A stretch of 8,074 nt of DNA from Desulfobacterales bacterium CG23_combo_of_CG06-09_8_20_14_all_52_9 (GTDB lineage Bacteria > Desulfobacterota > Desulfobacteria > Desulfobacterales > UBA2156). The notes below the pieces were generated by a model. That model did not search any database and was not told where the DNA came from. It saw nothing but the letters and a program-made list of their open reading frames with translations. Made by a program: the position numbers and the translations under genes. The DNA lies in contig PCSF01000024.1 of NCBI GenBank assembly GCA_002771315.1, forward strand, positions 1 to 8,074, written 5' to 3'. This document shows, piece by piece, positions 1 to 5,268 of the stretch (positions are counted from its first letter, which is position 1; each line of letters starts with the position of its first letter).

Positions 1-361
1 CGTACTCGTCACATCGCATGCCGTAAAATTCACTGTACTCTTTGGTGTTGCCCCCGGTACAGAAGGCATAGGGGCCGGTTCCGGTGAAGACTACGGTCAC
101 GACACTTCGATCCAGCGAGGCGTTCTGAAATCCGGCGATGACGCCTTTGACCATCTCGGTGGTATAAGAATTGTACTGTTTCGGGTTGTTCAGCCGAATC
201 CAGGCCACATAGAGCCCGTCCACCACATTTCCTTTGGGATCTTTCAGGGGTCGCTTTTCGAAAACCACGCAAGGCGCATTCTCTTCTTTGCCCCAGTGGA
301 CATCGGTGTGCAGGCTATGGTCTTTAATCGCGTTATCTCTCGGCATCCAATCCAAACTCAT
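1..361 (-). CDS. bamA: 6-oxocyclohex-1-ene-1-carbonyl-CoA hydrolase (BamA/Oah), N-terminal part
   Basis: This crotonase-superfamily enzyme hydrolyses the ring of 6-oxocyclohex-1-ene-1-carbonyl-CoA, giving 3-hydroxypimelyl-CoA, in the cytoplasm. Only the first 120 codons are present; the gene continues past the left edge, and the family is usually around 370-380 aa. I translated the fragment directly. The stretch GLYVAWIRLNNPKQYNSYTT (residues 49-68) and the oxyanion-hole region with AFCTGGNTKEYSEFY (residues 99-113) are hallmarks of BamA/Oah and separate it from ordinary enoyl-CoA hydratases, which have an FCAGADI-type motif there. The ATG at 361-359 follows a strong Shine-Dalgarno AAGGAGGG (376-369) at 7 nt spacing. 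It lies 56 nt downstream of had on the same strand, with no terminator-like hairpin between them, so co-transcription is likely. bamA is widely used as a marker gene for anaerobic aromatic degradation. Confidence 0.93.
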   Translation of the reverse strand, partial: MSLDWMPRDNAIKDHSLHTDVHWGKEENAPCVVFEKRPLKDPKGNVVDGLYVAWIRLNNPKQYNSYTTEMVKGVIAGFQNASLDRSVVTVVFTGTGPYAFCTGGNTKEYSEFYGMRCDEY

Positions 362-417
362 TGTATCACCCTCCTTCTTTTCATTTTCAGTTAACGGGTT
401 GATTCTCTGTTTGCTTT

Positions 418-1524
418 TTAAAAGTCCGGGGTCAGCACGATCCGCCGATCCGGAGCGGCTTTATGGGCTTCGGCAAACGTTTCGACGATGGTGCTCATGG
501 GTCGAGTCTGAACAAAAGGTTCGATGTCGATTTTCTTTTTCAGAACCATATCCAGGACGATGGGGTAATATTCCGGGAGGCATCCCCAGGTCCCCAGGAC
601 ATCGGCATCAAAGGCCATCACCCGGCCGAACATGTAATCCACTTTTGCCATGCCAAACCCCACCACTACGAGTTTTCCGATGAAGCTTAAAAGTGAAAGC
701 GCCACCTCCTGACCCGTTTTGGAGCCGGTGACTTCGAAGATCTTCCAGCCGAATCCCGGAAGGCCGTTTTTCTTGCAAATCCCTTTGAAATCATCGGAGA
801 CCGCTTTAACATCCTTATCTGTGGAATTGATGACAAAATCAGCGCCGTATTTCAGGGCTCTTTCCAGACGTTCCTGATTCCGGGCAATGCCCACCACACA
901 ATTCGCCCCCAAAGCCTTCAAGGTCTGGCCCACATACTGGCCGACTCCACCGGTGATACCGATGACCACCGCATTATCCCCCGGTTGGAATGCCGCTCGC
1001 TTGGCCGCCTGGTAGGGTGTGGTGGCGGCATCCGCCACGACCGCCAGATGTTCCAGGGGAATTTTGCCCCGGTTCCTCACTTCACAAAGGTCGATGCTCG
1101 GCACCGGGATGTGGCTGGAAAACCCGCCATAAATCCCCAGACTGTTTCCGGGCATCTTCTGAGCCAGACATCGATTTCCTCTCCCGGTTTTGCACAAAAT
1201 GCACTTCCGGCAAGGCATCACGGCCGGAATAATCACCTCTTTCCCGATCCAGGCCTCCTCTCCCGCCACTACGATTCCTGAAATCTCGTGCCCCAGGGTC
1301 AGCGGAGGCTTTGAAATGGTGGGGACCCCATCATAAAAATATCCCAAGTCCGTGTGGCAAACGCCGCACCCGGCCACTTCCACCAAAACTTCTCCGGATT
1401 TAAGTTCCGGAACCGATATCTCCGCTTTTGCGAGTTTTCCGGGGATCTTTTCCTTGGTTTCTTTGTTGAATGTTGTCGGTTGGACCATCTGCCAGGTCTG
1501 GATCTTCTTCGGTACGGTCGGCAT
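418..1524 (-). CDS. had: 6-hydroxycyclohex-1-ene-1-carbonyl-CoA dehydrogenase (Had/BamQ)
   Basis: This zinc-type medium-chain alcohol dehydrogenase is expected to oxidise 6-hydroxycyclohex-1-ene-1-carbonyl-CoA to the 6-oxo compound with NAD+, one step before BamA. The 368-aa length matches known Had proteins. Visible motifs are the catalytic-zinc region GCGVCHTDL (Cys53, Cys56, His57), GHE (His79-Glu80), four structural-zinc cysteines (Cys105, 108, 111, 119) and a Rossmann glycine motif, GITGGVG, at residues 189-195. The start is well supported: ATG at 1524-1522, preceded by AAGGAGGA (1538-1531) at 6 nt spacing. The gene leads a minus-strand unit with bamA downstream, the usual pairing in the benzoyl-CoA pathway. 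Its upstream region carries a palindrome and a dyad shared with the divergent operon. A generic MDR dehydrogenase is the alternative, but adjacency to bamA makes Had much more likely. Confidence 0.9.
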   Translation of the reverse strand: MPTVPKKIQTWQMVQPTTFNKETKEKIPGKLAKAEISVPELKSGEVLVEVAGCGVCHTDLGYFYDGVPTISKPPLTLGHEISGIVVAGEEAWIGKEVIIPAVMPCRKCILCKTGRGNRCLAQKMPGNSLGIYGGFSSHIPVPSIDLCEVRNRGKIPLEHLAVVADAATTPYQAAKRAAFQPGDNAVVIGITGGVGQYVGQTLKALGANCVVGIARNQERLERALKYGADFVINSTDKDVKAVSDDFKGICKKNGLPGFGWKIFEVTGSKTGQEVALSLLSFIGKLVVVGFGMAKVDYMFGRVMAFDADVLGTWGCLPEYYPIVLDMVLKKKIDIEPFVQTRPMSTIVETFAEAHKAAPDRRIVLTPDF

Positions 1525-1598
1525 GTTAGCTCCTCCTTAACCCATTATTAAAAATTCAGCCGGAACGGCCGGGACTCATCTCGCTCAAATTAAAAATC

Positions 1599-1616
1599 AT
1601 ATTATAGCTATAATAT
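1599..1616. promoter_or_regulatory. 18-bp perfect palindrome upstream of had
   Basis: ATATTATAGCTATAATAT is identical to its reverse complement over all 18 bases, with its centre between 1607 and 1608. It lies 75 nt upstream of the had start codon and contains a consensus TATAAT on each strand (1609-1614 plus; 1606-1601 minus). This is a typical form for the operator of a dimeric repressor, or a promoter core, but no regulator gene lies in the window to test the link. The sequence is AT-rich, so some symmetry could be chance, although 18 perfect bases is a lot. Confidence 0.55.
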
Positions 1617-1633
1617 AACTAAATGGGTGTCAA
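1601..1633 (-). promoter_or_regulatory. Candidate promoter for had-bamA, long spacer
   Basis: On the minus strand a perfect TTGACA (1633-1628) is followed by a perfect TATAAT (1606-1601). The spacer is 21 nt, longer than the usual 16-18 for the main sigma factor. Such stretched promoters are known for activator-dependent control, notably by the MerR family, where the regulator binds in the spacer; here the spacer is filled by the dyad at 1606-1620. A weaker -10 (TATAGC) 15 nt after TTGACA is an alternative. Placement upstream of had supports a promoter here, but the exact hexamers are uncertain. Confidence 0.4.
1606..1620. promoter_or_regulatory. Putative shared operator, copy 1
   Basis: AGCTATAATATAACT is an odd-length dyad centred on 1613, with six of seven base pairs complementary. 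It recurs at 1899-1913 with only two transitions (AGCTGTAATATAGCT). This copy overlaps the 18-bp palindrome and lies in the spacer of the had promoter candidate. Finding the same dyad in front of both divergent transcription units suggests one regulator controls both. This is an inference from the sequence alone. Confidence 0.45.
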
Positions 1634-1688
1634 TAGGTTTTATCGTGGCGGGTATAAAAAAGCCGTCTCAATTCATTTGGGTTTGACC

Positions 1689-1825
1689 TTGGTGGTCTCG
1701 TAAAAAGTCGAAAATGCTCTCTTTCCGTCATTCCGACGAAAGCCGGAATCCAGTGTTCTCAAGCACTGATGAAACCCCTGGACCCCGTTTTTCAACGGGG
1801 TGACGATTTTTTATGAAACCATCAA
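1689..1825. repeat. MITE-like nested inverted-repeat element, 137 bp
   Basis: The outer ends, 1689-1710 and 1804-1825, are imperfect inverted repeats matching at 18 of 22 positions and sharing the core CGTAAAAAGTC/CATAAAAAATC. Inside them, 1726-1753 and 1778-1805 are 28-nt inverted repeats matching at 20 of 28. Each inner arm can also fold by itself: TTCCG pairs with CGGAA in the left arm, and CCCCGTT pairs with AACGGGG in the right arm. A short CAGTG/CACTG stem (1751-1768) lies in the middle. There is no coding capacity. Similar elements beginning with a CGTCATTCCG-type arm are, as I recall, dispersed in intergenic regions of deltaproteobacterial genomes; I could not check this. No clear target-site duplication is visible. 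It sits between the promoters of the two divergent units, outside the hexamers I assign. Confidence 0.7.
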
Positions 1826-1880
1826 CCTTCAGATGAAAGAAGAAATTTACATTTTAAGACAGCAGTCCTCCATTTCGGTC

Positions 1881-1909
1881 TTGACTCTGCGCTGATGTAG
1901 CTGTAATAT
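1881..1909 (+). promoter_or_regulatory. Candidate promoter for the plus-strand operon
   Basis: TTGACT (1881-1886, five of six consensus bases) lies 17 nt before TAATAT (1904-1909, four of six). Transcription would start near 1916, leaving a leader of about 50 nt before the SDR start codon. The -10 lies inside the second copy of the shared dyad, an arrangement expected for repression. The assignment is by hexamer match and position only. Confidence 0.5.
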
Positions 1910-1913
1910 AGCT
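1899..1913. promoter_or_regulatory. Putative shared operator, copy 2
   Basis: AGCTGTAATATAGCT is a dyad centred on 1906 with six of seven pairs complementary and the remaining pair G-T. It matches the copy at 1606-1620 at 13 of 15 positions, both differences being transitions. It covers the -10 of the promoter proposed for the five-gene plus-strand operon, so a bound protein would block RNA polymerase there. Confidence 0.45.
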
Positions 1914-1965
1914 TCCTTCGGTTATTATCATAAAAACGTTGAACCGATCAAAAAAAGGGGGGGAC

Positions 1966-2715
1966 ATGCTGTTGAAGGACAAGAACGCCATCGTGACCGG
2001 GGGGTCCCAGGGAATCGGAACCGCGATCTCTTTGGAACTGGCAAGAGAGGGTGCGAACGTCTGCCTGACCTGCCGTAAGCACGAAAAAGAGGCTCTGGAG
2101 GTGAGAGACCAAATTTTGAACATGGGCCGAAAAGCGATCGCCGTAAAGTGCGACACCGCCTCCTTCACAGAGGCGGGAGATGTCGTTAAAAAGGCCCTGG
2201 AGGCGTTCGGCAAGGTCGATATCCTGGTCAACAACGCCGGCATGAACTGGGACGGTGTTTCCTGGAAAATGAGTGAAGAACAGTGGGATCGCGTCATCGA
2301 GGTCAATCTCAAAGGTTACTTCAACTTCACCCGCCATGTGGCCCCCCTGCTCAAGGATCAGAAACACGGAAAAATCGTTAACATCACGTCCATCAACGGG
2401 CTGCGGGGAAAATTCGGTCAGACGAACTACTCGGCCTCCAAAGCCGGCATCGTCGGATTCACCAAGGCCTTGGCCAAAGAGCTGGGGGCCTTCAACATCA
2501 ACGTAAACGCCGTAGCACCCGGCCTCATCGAAACGCCCATGCTGACCCAGTCCGACGCCCGAAACAAAATCGTGGACATGGCCATGGCCGAAATCGTTCT
2601 CAAGCGCGTGGGAACGCCGGAGGACCTTGCCAATGTGGTGGTCTTTCTAGCCTCGGAAAAGGCACGGCACATCACCGGCGGGGTGATTAAAGTGGACGGC
2701 GGACAATATATCTGA
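1966..2715 (+). CDS. SDR-family 3-hydroxyacyl-CoA dehydrogenase (FabG-like)
   Basis: This is a classical short-chain dehydrogenase/reductase of 249 aa, a typical length. It has the cofactor motif TGGSQGIG (residues 11-18), NNAG (89-92), and the catalytic set Asn114, Ser142, Tyr155 and Lys159, followed by PG (185-186). The second strand ends LTCR without the acidic residue common in NAD-specific members, which hints at NADP(H); this is an inference. I chose the ATG at 1966 because a G-rich ribosome site (1957-1963) lies just upstream. An in-frame TTG at 1939 would add nine residues before the conserved N-terminus. It is first in the operon, and the thiolase and DUF35 genes behind it form the same trio of families as BbsC/D, BbsB and BbsA in toluene degradation. 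In this setting a plausible substrate is a ring-opened 3-hydroxyacyl-CoA such as 3-hydroxypimelyl-CoA. A fatty-acid FabG is the alternative. Confidence 0.8.
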   Translation: MLLKDKNAIVTGGSQGIGTAISLELAREGANVCLTCRKHEKEALEVRDQILNMGRKAIAVKCDTASFTEAGDVVKKALEAFGKVDILVNNAGMNWDGVSWKMSEEQWDRVIEVNLKGYFNFTRHVAPLLKDQKHGKIVNITSINGLRGKFGQTNYSASKAGIVGFTKALAKELGAFNINVNAVAPGLIETPMLTQSDARNKIVDMAMAEIVLKRVGTPEDLANVVVFLASEKARHITGGVIKVDGGQYI

Positions 2716-2795
2716 GCTATCAAGCGGTCAAAGAGGATTAGGAATCGAAGGGTCAAAGGTTAAAGTAAAAGACTAACGACAAAGGGAGATCGCTT

Positions 2796-3962
2796 ATGGG
2801 AAAAGTGGGAATCATCGGAGTCGGCCAAAGCGCCTTCGTCCGCCAGTACCCCGGATCCATCCGGGAGCTGGCCTTTGAAGGCTTCAAAAACGCCATGAAA
2901 GACGCTCAGATTACGGTTAAAGATATTGACGCCTCGATCATCTGTTCGGCGCCCGAATATGACAAACAGCGGTCTCCGGCCGGTGTCTTTGCCGAATACC
3001 TGGGTCTAAATCCTCAGCCCACGTTTTATGTGGAAAGCCTTTGCTCTTCGAGCAGCATGGGGCTTCGTCTGGCCTATTCTCTTATCAAATCCGGATTGCA
3101 TGAAGTGGTGGCGGTCATCGGCTTCCAGAAGATGTCCGAGATCAGTTCATCGGAATCCCAGGAGCGGATGGGCCGTGGGGCCGACATCCAGTGGGAAAGC
3201 CCTTTCGGCACCATGATGCCCGCCTATTACGCCATGTACGCCCGGGCTCATATGAAGGCTTACGGGACCACGCTCGAAGACCTGGCTCTGATCCGCGTCA
3301 AGTCCGCCACCTATGGTCAACTGAATGAACTGGCTGTCTATCGAAAACCGGTGACTTTCGAGATGTTCTCAGACCCCAAAGACCGGATGGCCGGTCCGGT
3401 GGCAAGCCCCTTGAGAGTGGGTGACTGCTGCGCCAACGCCGATGGAAGTTCCTGCATCATCGTGGCCAGCAAAGAAAAAGCCAGGACTTTCTCGAAAAAC
3501 CCGGTCTGGATCATGGGTCTGGGCGCCGCCTCTACCAGCGTAAACCTGGCGGGCAGGAACCTTTTCACAGGGCTTACCGTGGCCCACGATGCGGCAAGAG
3601 AAGCTTACACCATGGCCGGTGTGGGTCCTAAGGACATCGATGTGGCGGAAGTGCACGACTGCTTCACCATCGCCGAACTCATGGCCTATGAAAACCTGGG
3701 TTTTGCCAAACCCGGAGAGGGGAAGGATCTTATCCGGAGCAAGGAAACTTACAAGGAAGGAAGCATACCGGTGAACGTGGACGGCGGACTCCTTTCCAAA
3801 GGGCATCCCATCGGCGCCACCGGAGGATCCCAGATCCGCACCGTCGTGCGCCAGCTCAGAGGGGAAGCCGGCACCATCCAGATAAAAGACCCGGAAATCG
3901 GGCTCGTTCACAACATCGGCGGGGTCGGACTCTACGGAAACGTGACCATACTGGGGAGGTAA
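2796..3962 (+). CDS. SCP2-type thiolase, BbsB-like catalytic subunit
   Basis: This 388-aa thiolase-fold protein would cleave a 3-oxoacyl-CoA with CoA. The nucleophilic cysteine is Cys83 in ESLCSSSSMG. The HDCF motif at 287-290 supplies a second cysteine (Cys289), as in SCP2-type thiolases. GHPIGATGG (336-344) carries His337. Near the C-terminus, HNIGGVG replaces the CxG motif of classical degradative thiolases, again as in the SCP2 type. All catalytic residues are therefore present and the protein should be active. The start follows GGGAG (2784-2788) at 7 nt spacing. The next gene starts 3 nt after the stop and encodes a DUF35 protein. This pair matches the BbsA/BbsB benzoylsuccinyl-CoA thiolase, in which the zinc-finger protein is an integral subunit. 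With bamA and had nearby and no CoA-transferase or benzylsuccinate genes visible, 3-oxopimelyl-CoA is a reasonable substrate guess. Another 3-oxoacyl-CoA remains possible. Confidence 0.83.
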   Translation: MGKVGIIGVGQSAFVRQYPGSIRELAFEGFKNAMKDAQITVKDIDASIICSAPEYDKQRSPAGVFAEYLGLNPQPTFYVESLCSSSSMGLRLAYSLIKSGLHEVVAVIGFQKMSEISSSESQERMGRGADIQWESPFGTMMPAYYAMYARAHMKAYGTTLEDLALIRVKSATYGQLNELAVYRKPVTFEMFSDPKDRMAGPVASPLRVGDCCANADGSSCIIVASKEKARTFSKNPVWIMGLGAASTSVNLAGRNLFTGLTVAHDAAREAYTMAGVGPKDIDVAEVHDCFTIAELMAYENLGFAKPGEGKDLIRSKETYKEGSIPVNVDGGLLSKGHPIGATGGSQIRTVVRQLRGEAGTIQIKDPEIGLVHNIGGVGLYGNVTILGR

Positions 3963-3965
3963 CCC

Positions 3966-4400
3966 ATGGGTAAAACAAAAGAAGCAGACGATCGGTTCAA
4001 AAAATTCGGAACGGTGAGCTTTACCGCCATCACGAAGACCAACGATTTTATCGATTACCTGGAACAGAACAAGGTGATGGGGACCCGATGCCGGGACTGC
4101 GGAATGCAATTTTTCCCACCACGGGCGGATTGCTACCGCTGCCTGACCAGCCACATGGAATGGTTTGAAGTCACCGGGACGGGGAAACTGGTCACTTACA
4201 GCAAGCTGGAATACGGACCGGTGGGATTTGAAAAGGATCTGCCCTACCGGATCGCTCTTCTGGATTACGGAAATTATAAGGTGTTCGGTCGAATCACCGA
4301 TGGGGTCCAAGATGATGCGATTAAAATCGGCATGGAAATGAAAACGACGGTGAATCGTCTGCCCAACGGTCAGGTTAACTATGTCTTTCAACCGGTCTAA
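3966..4400 (+). CDS. DUF35 zinc-ribbon/OB-fold protein, BbsA-like thiolase partner
   Basis: This 144-aa protein has a four-cysteine zinc ribbon (Cys42 and Cys45, Cys56 and Cys59) followed by a beta-rich region from about residue 65 (WFEVTGTGKLVTYSKLEYGP), typical of the DUF35 OB-fold. Such proteins act as partners of SCP2-type thiolases; in toluene degraders BbsA is a structural subunit of the thiolase and helps form the CoA or substrate site. The start codon is only 3 nt past the thiolase stop, and its ribosome site, GGGGAGG (3953-3959), lies inside the end of the thiolase gene. This suggests translational coupling and a stoichiometric complex. The N-terminal ~35 residues before the ribbon, rich in charged residues, are of unknown role. 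Substrate specificity cannot be read from the sequence. Confidence 0.82.
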   Translation: MGKTKEADDRFKKFGTVSFTAITKTNDFIDYLEQNKVMGTRCRDCGMQFFPPRADCYRCLTSHMEWFEVTGTGKLVTYSKLEYGPVGFEKDLPYRIALLDYGNYKVFGRITDGVQDDAIKIGMEMKTTVNRLPNGQVNYVFQPV

Positions 4401-4401
4401 A

Positions 4402-4421
4402 CCTGCAGTTGCAACAGCAGG
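4402..4421. repeat. 20-bp near-perfect palindrome between operon genes
   Basis: CCTGC at 4402-4406 pairs with GCAGG at 4417-4421, and the central GTTGCAAC (4408-4415) is itself palindromic. Nine of ten pairs match, the exception being A4407 opposite A4416. It begins right after the DUF35 stop codon. No T-run follows, so it does not look like an intrinsic terminator. It could be an mRNA processing or stability hairpin, or a protein site. A second dyad, GCGAT-CATGC-ATCGC, follows at 4434-4448. Confidence 0.45.
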
Positions 4422-4483
4422 CTAAACTGATCGGCGATCATGCATCGCACCGGCAATCACCTATAACACACAGGACGGCTATC

Positions 4484-5254
4484 ATGACGGAATTTAAGAA
4501 TATCCGGATCGAAACGATCAATGGGGTGGCCAATGTCACCTTGGACAGGCCCAAACACAATGTGCTGAATCTTTCTATGATGGACGAATTGAGTACCGCA
4601 ATGGAACAACTGGCATCCGAAACCGCCCTCAAGTGCGTGGTCATTTACGGCAAAGGTCCCAGTTGGTGCGCCGGCGTCGAAGTCGTCGATCATAAACCCG
4701 ATATGGTGCACAACATGATTCCCGGTTTCAACCGGATCTTCTTTTCCATGGACAAAATCGAGATCCCCATTATCGCCGCCGTAAATGGTTTCTGCCTCGG
4801 CGGCGGCATGGAAGTGGCCATCGCCTGTGATATGATCGTTGCGACAAAAAGCGCCTTTTTCGGCCAACCCGAAATCAAACTGGGATTCTTTCCTCCTTAT
4901 GCGGCTTTCCGGCTCCCTCAACTGGTCGGTCCGGCCAAAGCCATTGAAATCTGCACCACAGGAAAACGTTACACTGCGGAATCCTTCCGTTCGATGGGGC
5001 TCGTCACATCCGTAGCGGATGACGACAAGCTCCGGTCAGAAGTAGACAAACTGCTGGGTGAAATCACCGCCTGCAGCCCCCTGATCATTCGGCTCAATAA
5101 GCGGGCCGTCAAAAAGCATCTGGGAATGGGATTGACGGAGGGAATAGAGCGTATCTCCGATCTGTTTCTAAATACCCTGATGAAAACACAAGATACCCTC
5201 GAAGGGATTGCCGGCTTCGAAGAAAAACGCAGACCGGTCTGGAAAAATCGTTAA
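4484..5254 (+). CDS. dch: Enoyl-CoA hydratase family, probable dienoyl-CoA hydratase (Dch/BamR)
   Basis: This is a 256-aa crotonase-family protein. The oxyanion-hole segments are WCAGVEV (residues 61-67) and CLGGGMEVA (104-112). Glu110 and Glu130 (in GQPEIKLG) match the two catalytic glutamates of enoyl-CoA hydratases. The segment after Glu130 reads GFFPPYAAFRLPQLVG instead of the usual PGxGGTQRL, and CLGGGxE with GQPEIKLG resembles cyclohexa-1,5-diene-1-carbonyl-CoA hydratases as I remember them. Dch adds water to the dienoyl-CoA made by benzoyl-CoA reductase and supplies the substrate of Had, so the neighbourhood fits. I chose ATG 4484 (AGGA at 4472-4475, 8 nt spacing), giving the normal family length; an in-frame TTG at 4409 would add 25 unconserved residues and has no good ribosome site. 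The 83-nt gap upstream contains two dyads. A generic beta-oxidation hydratase is the alternative. Confidence 0.65.
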   Translation: MTEFKNIRIETINGVANVTLDRPKHNVLNLSMMDELSTAMEQLASETALKCVVIYGKGPSWCAGVEVVDHKPDMVHNMIPGFNRIFFSMDKIEIPIIAAVNGFCLGGGMEVAIACDMIVATKSAFFGQPEIKLGFFPPYAAFRLPQLVGPAKAIEICTTGKRYTAESFRSMGLVTSVADDDKLRSEVDKLLGEITACSPLIIRLNKRAVKKHLGMGLTEGIERISDLFLNTLMKTQDTLEGIAGFEEKRRPVWKNR

Positions 5255-5268
5255 CAGGAGAAACATCC

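Noticed and set aside
1690..1825. The inverted-repeat element read as an intrinsic terminator
   Set aside because: The structure is nested with flanking inverted ends and sits between two divergent gene starts, where a terminator would have no upstream gene to end.
1939..1965. N-terminal extension of the SDR from a TTG codon
   Set aside because: The G-rich ribosome site is placed for ATG 1966, and the nine extra residues lie before the conserved start of the Rossmann fold.
1854..2367. Overlapping minus-strand frames opposite the SDR gene and its promoter region
   Set aside because: The SDR on the other strand has a full motif set and a ribosome site; the antisense frames show nothing recognisable.
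2716..2795. Repeated GGTCAAAG motifs in the 80-nt gap between the SDR and thiolase genes
   Set aside because: Two short imperfect copies in a purine-rich spacer are compatible with chance; no dyad or terminator is visible.
3369..4391. A 340-codon open frame on the minus strand opposite the thiolase and DUF35 genes
   Set aside because: It lies antisense to two genes with clear catalytic or zinc-binding motifs, and its translation shows no recognisable domain; it is a shadow of high-GC coding DNA.
4409..4483. N-terminal extension of the Dch-like gene from a TTG codon
   Set aside because: The extra 25 residues overlap the palindrome, have no good ribosome site, and exceed the usual crotonase length.
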